From: Lacinutrix sp. 5H-3-7-4
Lineage (GTDB): Bacteria > Bacteroidota > Bacteroidia > Flavobacteriales > Flavobacteriaceae
Length of the DNA stretch: 64,000 nt
NCBI RefSeq assembly: GCF_000211855.2
Contig: NC_015638.1
Coordinates: 1,426,001 to 1,490,000, forward strand
Direction: 5' to 3'
Positions 25,601 to 32,355 of the stretch are shown here, piece after piece; position 1 is the first letter of the stretch, and the number at the start of each line of letters is the position of its first letter. A program made the translations under genes and the position numbers. The notes beneath the pieces were generated by a model. The model saw only the letters and a list, made by a program, of their open reading frames with translations, had not been told where the DNA came from and made no database searches.

Positions 25601-25760
25601 CGGTAAAATGCGTTTTACTTTAGAGTTGCCAATGGATATGAGTAAAGATGATATTGAAAAAACAGTAATGGCTCACGAAAAAACAATTGCACAATTAGAT
25701 GGTCGTACACCTAAAAAAGTAATTGTAGTTCCTGGAAAAATTGTAAATATAGTTGGATAA
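22698..25760 (+). CDS. leuS: Leucyl-tRNA synthetase with an expanded pre-KMSKS region
   Basis: 1020 residues from the ATG at 22698 (an upstream start ten codons earlier overlaps the leader). HIGH motif HVGH at 48-51, editing domain with TTRPDTIFGVSFM, and KMSKS at 795-799. The stretch 649-787, between FVYK and VGREVEKMSKS, is about 80 residues longer than I expect for flavobacterial LeuRS and is rich in Phe, Ser, Asn and Lys. All catalytic motifs stay in frame. Charges tRNA-Leu in the cytosol. The next gene starts three bases on. Confidence 0.97.
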   Translation: MQYDFNRIEQDWQKYWAENQTFKASNNSDKPKYYVLDMFPYPSGAGLHVGHPLGYIASDIYARYKRHKGFNVLHPQGYDSFGLPAEQYAIQTGQHPAVTTETNIKTYRRQLDQIGFSFDWSREVRTSNPEYYKWTQWIFIQLFESYYCNNDNKAKDIKELVSIFSSEGNSNVNVACDDDVEEFTAEEWNSFSAEKQQEILLKYRLTYLAETEVNWCPVLGTVLANDEIVNGVSERGGHPVVRKKMTQWSMRISAYAERLLQGLEDIDWTDSLKETQRNWIGKSVGASVTFNVKEHQETIEVFTTRPDTIFGVSFMTLAPEHELVSQITTPEQKAEVEAYIEKTAKRSERDRMADVKTISGVFTGAYAQHPFTKEPIPIWIGDYVLASYGTGAVMAVPCGDQRDYDFAKHFNINIPNIFDGVDISQEAFAGKDGVKIANSDFLNGMNYKKASKRAIYELEQLGQGEGKTNYRLRDAVFSRQRYWGEPFPVYYVNGMPQMIDKAHLPVTLPEVEKYLPTEEGEPPLGRADVWAWDTSANQVVSNDKIDNKTVFPLELNTMPGWAGSSWYFFRYMEEAANRGDVFASENALKYWENVDLYIGGAEHATGHLLYSRFWVKLLKDRGFVNVEEPFKKLINQGMILGTSAFVYKIGAVSLRNLKGKTEKSYKISGSPEFYQKTNLLISKNLFFESLGYNQKAPSSNVKGDGFHDISIKNKLFDFICKEFKFTTEQIDKIESEELIITYHFSFTRSFVGYVDSSDNLMIDDFLNDNMNNDLLDAKIIKEEDSTFKVGREVEKMSKSKYNVVNPDDIVRDYGADSLRLYEMFLGPLEQYKPWNTAGITGVHGFLKKLWKLYVDENGLKVNNAEPTKDNLKTLHKTIKKVEEDIENFSFNTSVSTFMIAVNELGAQKCTSKEILEPLLVLVSPYAPHIAEELYKMLGNSGSISTVTFPKFEASHLVESSKNYPISFNGKMRFTLELPMDMSKDDIEKTVMAHEKTIAQLDGRTPKKVIVVPGKIVNIVG

Positions 25761-25763
25761 TGA

Positions 25764-26123
25764 ATGAGGTTTAAGTTTGGTAAAACAGATAGAATTGGGC
25801 TTATGTTGTTTACCGCTGTGGTACTAACAACAACATTAATATATCAATTTGAAGAACGTTTTACCAAAGAAAATTGGGAGCGAAATAGATCTACCCGATA
25901 TAAAATGGCCGATGATATTATTGAGCGCCAAGTACTCTTAGGAAAAACCAAACAAGAAATTATTAACTTATTAGGTTATGCTGTTTTTACAACCAAAAAC
26001 GGAAAAGAAATTTTACAGTATAAACTTGGCAAATCACCAAATTTTGAAACCGTAAAAAGAGAGACGCTTATTATTTATTTTGAAAATGAAAAAGTAACGC
26101 TTGTAGTTAGAGGTCAAGAATAA
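25764..26123 (+). CDS. Membrane-anchored protein with a BamE/SmpA-like pattern
   Basis: 119 residues. One N-terminal helix (GLMLFTAVVLTTTLIYQF), then RQVLLGKTKQEIINLLGYAVFTTKNGKEILQYKLG, which recalls the helix-hairpin of BamE/SmpA domains (GxTKxEVxxLLG). It has no lipobox, unlike BamE. Coupled to leuS by a three-base gap. Role unknown. The family assignment is tentative. Confidence 0.7.
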   Translation: MRFKFGKTDRIGLMLFTAVVLTTTLIYQFEERFTKENWERNRSTRYKMADDIIERQVLLGKTKQEIINLLGYAVFTTKNGKEILQYKLGKSPNFETVKRETLIIYFENEKVTLVVRGQE

Positions 26124-26202
26124 CTGACACATTTTCTTTTAACAACATTGGCTCACTTTTTGTTATATTTATAATCAAGAAACTTAAAATTTAAAAATCA
26201 AT

Positions 26203-26916
26203 ATGATAGGAACAGGATATATGGGTTACTACATACTAATTGGGGCCATCTCAATAGTAAGCTGGTTAGTAAGTAATCAATTAAAGAGAAAATTTGAGAA
26301 ATACTCAAAAGTACACTTAAGAAATGGCATGAGTGGAGCAGAAATAGCTCAAAAAATGTTAGCAGATAATGGTATTAGAGATGTTGAGGTAATATCAACT
26401 CCAGGTCGTTTAACAGACCATTATAACCCAGCAAATAAAACAGTAAACTTAAGTGAAGCTGTGTATAACCAACGTAACGCAGCAGCAGCAGCAGTTGCCG
26501 CGCATGAGGTTGGTCATGCAGTGCAGCATGCAACTGCATACCAGTGGTTAACTATGCGTTCTAAATTAGTACCTGTTGTACAAGTAACATCAAGCTTGTC
26601 TCAATGGGTTGTTTTTGGTGGTATTGCATTAATGGCATCAAATGCAATTGGTGTTGCTGGACAATATATTGCTATAGCAGGATTAGTAATGATGGCGTTT
26701 GCAACATTATTTAGTGTTATTACATTACCTGTAGAGTACGATGCTAGTAACCGTGCTTTGGCTTGGTTAAAAAATAAAAATATGGTTACTCCAGACGAAT
26801 ATAAAGGTTCTGAAGATGCTTTAAAATGGGCAGCAAGAACCTATTTAGTTGCCGCAATTGGTGCTATTGCATCATTATTATATTGGGCGCTTCAGGTTTT
26901 TGGTGGTAGAGATTAA
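26203..26916 (+). CDS. Membrane zinc metallopeptidase (YugP-type)
   Basis: 237 residues. N-terminal helix, then SGAEIAQKMLADNGIRDVEV, and the metzincin-like HEVGHAVQHA (HExxH with the catalytic Glu). Two to three helices follow, and LPVEYDASNRAL carries the likely third metal ligand Glu. Matches the neutral zinc metallopeptidase family (DUF/PF04298) in length. Inner membrane. Substrate unknown. Terminator follows. Confidence 0.93.
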   Translation: MIGTGYMGYYILIGAISIVSWLVSNQLKRKFEKYSKVHLRNGMSGAEIAQKMLADNGIRDVEVISTPGRLTDHYNPANKTVNLSEAVYNQRNAAAAAVAAHEVGHAVQHATAYQWLTMRSKLVPVVQVTSSLSQWVVFGGIALMASNAIGVAGQYIAIAGLVMMAFATLFSVITLPVEYDASNRALAWLKNKNMVTPDEYKGSEDALKWAARTYLVAAIGAIASLLYWALQVFGGRD

Positions 26917-26935
26917 ACTCTTTTATAATTTATAG

Positions 26936-26972
26936 AAAAAAAGCTCCTAAAGTAATTTAGGAGCTTTTTTTT
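26936..26972 (+). terminator. Terminator of the metallopeptidase gene
   Basis: Nine-base stem GCTCCTAAA / TTTAGGAGC with a 4-base loop, As before and eight Ts after. Confidence 0.92.
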
Positions 26973-27104
26973 CTATAAAAGTATGTTCCTTTTTAAGGAT
27001 TACGAATAAATACCTGTTTTATAATTCTAGTAAATTCACGCTCAAAAAGGACAGTTTATATGTGAAACTTTGTTTACGTATTAATTCATTAAAACATTAA
27101 AATT

Positions 27105-27539
27105 ATGAAAACCACACAAGAACAAAGAAACACGATTATTGCTCACGATTTTATTACTAAAAACACTGGTGTTTTAGATCAAAATAAAATTGATAATGCA
27201 GTAAAAACAATTACAGCTAAAACACAGTCTTACCCAGCTAAAGGAAGTGTTGCAAGTTTTATTTTTTACTTGAAATTTCAAGTTAATATTACTGGTGGAA
27301 AATCTTTTAACGGTAATGCTGGAGGAGCTTCTACTCCTGGAGGAGGCGCTTTAATTGGAGATGTGTATACTAGTGATATAAATCGCTTATATAGTGACAC
27401 TGTAAGTTTTCAATTTACTGCGACACCAGTTTATACAAGTATTATATTTTTTGATAAATCAAGTAATGCTTTAGGCACTTTTCAATGTGGAGCTGTTAGT
27501 ACGGTTGCTGGTGTTGGTGGTGGTTCAGGTAAGTGGTAA
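27105..27539 (+). CDS. VapA-like (Rhodococcus virulence-associated protein family) homologue
   Basis: 144 residues. After a polar N-terminal 45 residues, the segment SVASFIFYLKF, the glycine-rich GGASTPGGG (73-81), YTSDINRLYSDTVSFQF, VYTSIIFFDKSSNALGTF and the end GAVSTVAGVGGGSGKW follow the order and spacing I recall for the eight-stranded barrel of VapA-family proteins. No signal peptide is present, unlike VapA. It is a lone gene flanked by terminators, next to a two-component operon transcribed toward it. Family call is from memory of VapA and needs a profile search. Confidence 0.7.
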   Translation: MKTTQEQRNTIIAHDFITKNTGVLDQNKIDNAVKTITAKTQSYPAKGSVASFIFYLKFQVNITGGKSFNGNAGGASTPGGGALIGDVYTSDINRLYSDTVSFQFTATPVYTSIIFFDKSSNALGTFQCGAVSTVAGVGGGSGKW

Positions 27540-27561
27540 AATTCTTATTAATTTAATTACT

Positions 27562-27603
27562 AAAACAAAAGTTTCTAAATAATTTTAGGAGCTTTTGTTT
27601 TTT
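27562..27603. terminator. Bidirectional terminator between the VapA-like gene and the regulator
   Basis: AAAACAAAAG (27562-27571) pairs with CTTTTGTTTT (27592-27601), with an inner partial stem TTTCTAAA / TTTAGGAG. Runs of A and T on both flanks serve both convergent genes. Confidence 0.8.
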
Positions 27604-28286
27604 TAATCAAACGAATCCTTTTCTAAAGAAACTAGTTTGTTTTTTAATCCATAAATAACCAAACCAGCAACATTTTTAGATTCTGTTTTTAATAAAAGAT
27701 TATTACGGTGACCTTCTACGGTTCTTGGACTTATAAAAAGTTTTTCTGCTATGTCATTAGTTGTAGATTGTTGACAAATAAGTTCTAAAACTTCAATTTC
27801 TCGCTTGGTAAAATAAGAGGTATCAAAATTTGACTTTACTTTTTTATCATTAGGATTTGTAAGATTTTCGTGTATAAATTGTATTACTTCTTGACCATAA
27901 TAAAAGCCTTTATTGGCAACTTCTTCTATAGTTTTAATCATTAAATTTGGAGTGCTATTTTTTGCCAAATAAGCAACAGCTCCAATAGATATCATGTTTA
28001 GTATAAAAGGTTTGCTAAAATAACTTGTTAAGGCAATGACTTTTATATCTGGAAATTCTTTTCTAATTAATTTTGTGACTTCAACACCATTTAGTTTTGG
28101 CATTTTTAGATCTGTAATTACAATTTCAGGTAATTCATTAGCTTGCCGTAAAAGCATAATTAGCTCTTCTCCATTTTCGGCATCAAAAACAACTTCTATA
28201 TTTTTATTGTTTTCTAAAATGGCTTTCAATCCTTGTCTAAACAATTGCTCGTCATCTGCTAACACAATTTTTATATTATTTTTCAT
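27603..28286 (-). CDS. NarL/LuxR-type response regulator
   Basis: 227 residues from the ATG at 28286. Receiver domain KIVLADDEQLFRQGL (phospho-acceptor Asp in VITDLKMPKLNG), Thr/Lys switch residues in ALTSYF and YLAKNS, then a LuxR helix-turn-helix (TKREIEVLELICQQSTTNDIAEKLFISPRTVEGHRNN). The start overlaps the histidine kinase 3' end by 11 bases. Last gene of the four-gene minus-strand operon. Targets unknown; the flanking VapA-like and tail-collar genes are candidates. Confidence 0.93.
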   Translation of the reverse strand: MKNNIKIVLADDEQLFRQGLKAILENNKNIEVVFDAENGEELIMLLRQANELPEIVITDLKMPKLNGVEVTKLIRKEFPDIKVIALTSYFSKPFILNMISIGAVAYLAKNSTPNLMIKTIEEVANKGFYYGQEVIQFIHENLTNPNDKKVKSNFDTSYFTKREIEVLELICQQSTTNDIAEKLFISPRTVEGHRNNLLLKTESKNVAGLVIYGLKNKLVSLEKDSFD

Positions 28287-29064
28287 AATTACAACGTATA
28301 ATAAATTGACTTCCACTATTAATTGTGCTATCGATTAATAATGTCCCGTTTAAAATTTTAACTCTACTTTTAATATTTTGTAATCCAATTCCTGATTTTC
28401 CTTTAATATCATTCACTGTAAAGCCTTTGCCATTATCTTGATATCTTAAAACAAAACCTATATTACTCTTTTCCATATAGACCGCTAATTCATTGGCTTT
28501 GCCATGCCTAATAGAGTTGTTTATAAGTTCTTGTACAATTCTAAAGACATGTAATTGGTTGGTTTTAGATAGTTTAGGTAATTCTTCTATGTTGCTCTCT
28601 ATATCTAAATTTGTACTTGTAGAGCATTCTTCAAACAACTCTTCTAAAGCAGCTTTTAGCCCAAATTCATTTAGAATAGGAGGTAATAAATCATGAGCAA
28701 TTTTACGTGAACTTTCTAATGTTGTAGAAGTTATTTCTAGTATTTGTTGTAGCGATGCTTTTTGATTTGTTGAAAGACTTATATCTGTTAATAAAACATT
28801 TGTAGATAGGCTTACAATATTAAGTTTCGAGCTAATGGCATCATGTAAATCTTGTGCAATTCTTTTGCGTTCAGCTTCTTGAATTGAGATAGAAGTTTGT
28901 AATATTTTTTGTTGGTTTTCAAGTTTAAGGGCGGCTTTTTCAAGTTCTTTTTGTATAAGTTTTTGTCTTGAATAGTGAAAAAACAAAATTATTCCAGTAG
29001 TAATTAATACTAAAAATATAATACTATAAACTAAGGCTTGTATAATTAATCTTTCGTTTTCCAT
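28276..29064 (-). CDS. HisKA_3-type sensor histidine kinase
   Basis: 262 residues from the ATG at 29064 (a GTG five codons earlier is possible). One N-terminal helix (LIIQALVYSIIFLVLITTGIILFF), a coiled coil, the HisKA_3 box RKRIAQDLHDAISSKLNIVSL with the phospho-His, and HATPase motifs ELINNSIRHGKA and GKGF...GIGLQNIKSRV. It has no sensing domain of its own, so the signal probably comes from the overlapping multi-span gene upstream (19-base overlap). Cognate regulator directly downstream. Confidence 0.92.
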   Translation of the reverse strand: MENERLIIQALVYSIIFLVLITTGIILFFHYSRQKLIQKELEKAALKLENQQKILQTSISIQEAERKRIAQDLHDAISSKLNIVSLSTNVLLTDISLSTNQKASLQQILEITSTTLESSRKIAHDLLPPILNEFGLKAALEELFEECSTSTNLDIESNIEELPKLSKTNQLHVFRIVQELINNSIRHGKANELAVYMEKSNIGFVLRYQDNGKGFTVNDIKGKSGIGLQNIKSRVKILNGTLLIDSTINSGSQFIIRCNYEK

Positions 29065-29693
29065 AAGCTCATTTTCCACTCAAATAATATTAATAAAAGA
29101 TAACCTACATAAAATACTTTATTTAAAAACCAGACATTATTTGCTAAAGATTTATCTATAGAATTAATTACGTTTCCTAGTATAAAAATAAGTGTACTAA
29201 CAGATAAATAAATTAATATTGCTGAATTTATATACATGTATTTTCCAGGTTTTCCTAAAGAATTATACAAATGGGTAATTGAATAAATAACTAAAGGTAG
29301 TGAGGTAATAAGAATTTCTAATAAATTAAACTTAGTAAATAACGATGTGTCTTGATAATATTGAATAGCTAATATTACGGCTACAATACCAAAAAGAAAA
29401 TTAACCCACTTTTTTTGTGTTTTGGTAAAATGTACTTTATAAAAAAGAGATAAAAAGACAAATTGAAAAATAAAGTAAAAGTGGGATAAAAATAAATTAT
29501 TAGTTTTATTAAAGTATTTAATAATAACTATACTTAAGCTCAAAACTAGAAATGTAAGGACTAGGTAAATTGAAAAAGGTACAAGTGCTTTCTCCTTATT
29601 CTTTTTAAAACTGCTATAAGAATATAATATAACATTTATAAATAATAGAATTAGGCCCAAATTTTCAAATACTTCATCAAATATTTTCTTCAA
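29046..29693 (-). CDS. Multi-span membrane protein, probable sensor partner of the kinase
   Basis: 215 residues with about seven hydrophobic helices and short charged loops (for example FKKNKEKALV, HFTKTQKKWVN, KPGKYMY). This resembles 7TM sensory modules of the 7TMR-DISM type without the periplasmic domain, here as a separate protein. It starts three bases after the PCPxxC gene and overlaps the kinase by 19 bases, so all are one operon. No enzymatic motif seen. Sensor role is inference from coupling to a kinase that lacks an input domain. Confidence 0.75.
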   Translation of the reverse strand: MKKIFDEVFENLGLILLFINVILYSYSSFKKNKEKALVPFSIYLVLTFLVLSLSIVIIKYFNKTNNLFLSHFYFIFQFVFLSLFYKVHFTKTQKKWVNFLFGIVAVILAIQYYQDTSLFTKFNLLEILITSLPLVIYSITHLYNSLGKPGKYMYINSAILIYLSVSTLIFILGNVINSIDKSLANNVWFLNKVFYVGYLLLILFEWKMSLWKTKD

Positions 29694-29696
29694 AGT

Positions 29697-30140
29697 TTAT
29701 GGGTTGTATAAAGGGCTGTTTTCATCACACTCACTTGGACATGGTGCTGTAAAATCGTAAACACCACTTCCTTTTAACTTAGAAAATGCAGTTTCTATAT
29801 TTTCATCATTAAATCTTGAAGGTGCTTCTCCTTCAATAATATCTCTATGCTTACCTTCACGATCTACTTTCGTACCAACAATTAATAGTTTTTCTGTTTC
29901 TGGACTTGCAGGCGTTTCCTCAGGTCTTTTAATTGCCATATAAGCACGTACTCCAGAATTTGCTACATTCTTAAGAGAATAGTTTCCGTCACCATCATTA
30001 ATCAATACTTCCATTTCTTCTAAACAAGCAATAAGATCGTTTGCAGGAATTAAAAATGCTTTGGCATGTGTGCTATTTTCGTGTTGCCATTTCCTAGCAT
30101 ACGTTTTTGCTTTATTAATATCAATTGATCTTGAATTCAT
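29697..30140 (-). CDS. Small protein with a conserved-looking PCPxxCDxxSPL tail
   Basis: 147 residues, no signal peptide. The N-terminal half is helical (SIDINKAKTYARKWQHEN, KAFLIPANDLIACLEEMEVL), a middle strand region has SGVRAYMAIKRP and EKLLIVGTKVDREGKHRDII, and the end is VYDFTAPCPSECDENSPLYNP. I recall similar Bacteroidota proteins of unknown function ending in a CPxxC and a SPL-like tail. First gene of the operon with a membrane protein, kinase and regulator. A redox or metal-responsive role is conceivable but not shown. Confidence 0.75.
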   Translation of the reverse strand: MNSRSIDINKAKTYARKWQHENSTHAKAFLIPANDLIACLEEMEVLINDGDGNYSLKNVANSGVRAYMAIKRPEETPASPETEKLLIVGTKVDREGKHRDIIEGEAPSRFNDENIETAFSKLKGSGVYDFTAPCPSECDENSPLYNP

Positions 30141-30320
30141 AATATTAAGTTTTTTGTTGATTAATAGAATTTAAAGTTACTGAATTATACCTTATAAAAG
30201 TGCTGGATATAAAAATAGGGTGTTTCTACGTGCTTTTTATTTTGAGTAATTCTCCTCTGTTTTAAAGTTTTGATTATCAATACATTTGAGTTTGTTATAA
30301 ATCAATAAAACTTAAAAATT

Positions 30321-30848
30321 ATGGAACAGTACATTGGACAAATCATAATGTTTGCTGGAAATTTTGCACCTAGAGATTGGGCGCTTTGCGATGGGCAAAT
30401 ATTACCAATTTCTCAATATCAAGCACTATTTTCTATTCTAGGAACCAATTATGGAGGAGATGGTAGAACAACATTTGGATTACCAGATCTTAGAGGTAGA
30501 ATTCCTGTCCATGCTGGAGTAGGTCCAGGTTTACCTACTTTTTCTTTAGGACAAAAAGGAGGTGCTACGACAAATAAATTGTCTGTAAATCAACTTCCAG
30601 AGCATGATCATACGGGAGCAATACAAGCTGTTAGTCCAATTCCAAGAGGAGGTACAACAGTAAAAAGTCCTATAAACACCTATATTGCCGAAGGCGGTAC
30701 TTTTGCTATGGGTAAAAATGCTTCAATGGCTGTAGATAGTGTATCTATTGGAAAAACTGGAGGAAATCAAGCAGTAAATAATATGCAACCTTATCAATGC
30801 GTAAATTACATAATTGCTTTACAAGGTATGTTTCCTTCAAGATCTTAA
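30321..30848 (+). CDS. Phage tail-collar domain protein (microcystin-dependent-protein type)
   Basis: 175 residues. The tail-collar domain fills the N-terminal half: IGQIIMFAGNFAPRDWALCDGQ, YQALFSILGTNYGGDGRTTFGLPDLRGR. The C-terminal half has NQLPEHDHTG and MQPYQCVNYIIALQGMFPSR, as in Mdp proteins. These occur as stand-alone bacterial genes, often in sets of two or three; here there is one. No other phage gene is near. Function in bacteria is unknown; extracellular fibre-like or tail-derived particles are proposed for the family. Confidence 0.92.
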   Translation: MEQYIGQIIMFAGNFAPRDWALCDGQILPISQYQALFSILGTNYGGDGRTTFGLPDLRGRIPVHAGVGPGLPTFSLGQKGGATTNKLSVNQLPEHDHTGAIQAVSPIPRGGTTVKSPINTYIAEGGTFAMGKNASMAVDSVSIGKTGGNQAVNNMQPYQCVNYIIALQGMFPSRS

Positions 30849-30924
30849 ATAATAATTATAGGCATGAGATGTTGTTTTTCTTGCCTTTAATAGTTTATAA
30901 GTGTTTAACTTTTAATAAATATAT

Positions 30925-31743
30925 ATGATGAAAAATTACTTTTTTAAAACAAAAATGTTGCTCAAATCAACATTTAGCTTTTTTTTAATAATCTCCTATA
31001 TAAATAGCAATGCTCAAATTTTAAATTTTACAATTGATACTGCTATAGATAATGGTACGTCTATTACCGAAACATTAGTTGATGGTTCTGATACGTATAT
31101 ATTAACAGCTGATATAGCTGGTTCTGGTGCTGAAACTTTGGATGATTTAGGTGGAGGCGATTTAATTTTTTATTTTGGAAGTGGAGGTTCTAGTAATACG
31201 TTTATTATAACGCTAACTAAAAATAGTAACCCAGTAGTTTTTACATTAAACGGCATAGATTACGATACATTAGAAGATGGATTTATATCTGTTGTTAATC
31301 AAGATGATGCAGAAATTTCAGCAAATCAAGAATATTTATTTGGTGGAGGAGCAATTAATATTACCAACACAACAAATGCTACAAATATTTCTGAGTTTAA
31401 AATTTTACAACCTGATATTGGTGATAATACCGATTTTGGTTTTCATAATATTAATGTAACCGTTGAAGAAACATTGAGTGTGGATACATCTACAATGTTA
31501 GAAGATGAAATTGCTGTTTTTCCAAATCCATCTAACGGAAATATTACAATTAAAAACTCTGGAATATCTTTAGAAAAAGTAACAGTTATAGATCTTAACG
31601 GTCGTATAATTACGTCTCAAAATTTAAATGGAATAACCACTAATCTAAACTTAGATTTAAGTTCAAAATTATCTGCTGGCTTATATTTTATTGACATTTC
31701 TACGGAAAATGCCTCGACAATTAAGAAGCTAATTATTGAATAA
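30925..31743 (+). CDS. Small T9SS cargo protein
   Basis: 272 residues. Signal peptide up to YINSNAQ (two ATGs in tandem at 30925 and 30928; the first is used here). The middle is Asp/Gly/Thr-rich beta sandwich-like sequence (ADIAGSGAETLDDLGGGDLIFYFGSGGSSN). The last 75 residues are a type A T9SS sorting domain (IAVFPNPSNGNITIKN ... LSAGLYFIDISTENASTIKKLIIE). Secreted through the type IX system and probably surface-attached. 76 bases after the tail-collar gene; likely the same transcript. Confidence 0.88.
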   Translation: MMKNYFFKTKMLLKSTFSFFLIISYINSNAQILNFTIDTAIDNGTSITETLVDGSDTYILTADIAGSGAETLDDLGGGDLIFYFGSGGSSNTFIITLTKNSNPVVFTLNGIDYDTLEDGFISVVNQDDAEISANQEYLFGGGAINITNTTNATNISEFKILQPDIGDNTDFGFHNINVTVEETLSVDTSTMLEDEIAVFPNPSNGNITIKNSGISLEKVTVIDLNGRIITSQNLNGITTNLNLDLSSKLSAGLYFIDISTENASTIKKLIIE

Positions 31744-31765
31744 AATTAAGATAAAAATAATTTTA

Positions 31766-31796
31766 AAAGAGCTTCAAAATTTTTTTGAAGCTCTTA
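31766..31796. terminator. Bidirectional terminator
   Basis: AAGAGCTTCAAA (31767-31778) pairs with TTTGAAGCTCTT (31784-31795), serving the T9SS gene and the convergent Lrp gene. Confidence 0.85.
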
Positions 31797-31797
31797 T

Positions 31798-32268
31798 TTA
31801 TATTTTAATTTGTCTTTCAATCTGTTGGTCTAAAGAGATAAAAGTCTCTGTTCTAGAAACACCAGGTATAGATTGAATATCACTATTTAATAAATGCATT
31901 AAATGCTCATTATCTTTACAGAGTATTTTAATAAATATACTCCAGTTACCTGTAGTGTAATGGCACTCTAAAACTTCGGGTATTTTTTTTAATTGTTTAA
32001 CAGCGTCTGGATTGCTAACGGCTTTATCTAAATACACACCTACAAAAGCCATTGTAGTATAACCTAAAACTTTAGGATTAATTATAAATTTTGAACCAGC
32101 AATTAAACCAGATTTTTCTAATTTTCTTAAACGTTGATGAATTGCAGCACCAGAAATACCAACTTGTCTAGCAATTTCTAAAACCGATGTTCTGGCATCT
32201 GCCATTAAAGCACGAAGTATCTTTTTATCGATACCATCAATATGTATATTTTGATTTTTAATTTTCAT
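31798..32268 (-). CDS. Lrp/AsnC-family transcriptional regulator
   Basis: 156 residues. Helix-turn-helix DKKILRALMADARTSVLEIARQVGISGAAIHQRLRKLEKSGLI, then a RAM effector domain (VGVYLDKAVSNPDAVKQL, GNWSIFIKILCKD). Amino-acid-responsive regulator. It lies 87 bases downstream of, and on the same strand as, the saccharopine dehydrogenase gene, so it may respond to lysine or a related amino acid. Confidence 0.94.
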   Translation of the reverse strand: MKIKNQNIHIDGIDKKILRALMADARTSVLEIARQVGISGAAIHQRLRKLEKSGLIAGSKFIINPKVLGYTTMAFVGVYLDKAVSNPDAVKQLKKIPEVLECHYTTGNWSIFIKILCKDNEHLMHLLNSDIQSIPGVSRTETFISLDQQIERQIKI

Positions 32269-32355
32269 GTTTAAACGTGTAGCAGAAATAAATGTTTGAG
32301 ATTAAAACATAAAAATACAAAATGATATTAAATTGAAAGCTTTTAGGTTCGTTTT

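Noticed and set aside
30321-31743. Prophage remnant
   Set aside because: Only a tail-collar protein is present; no integrase, terminase, capsid or lysis gene nearby, and such proteins occur as bacterial genes.
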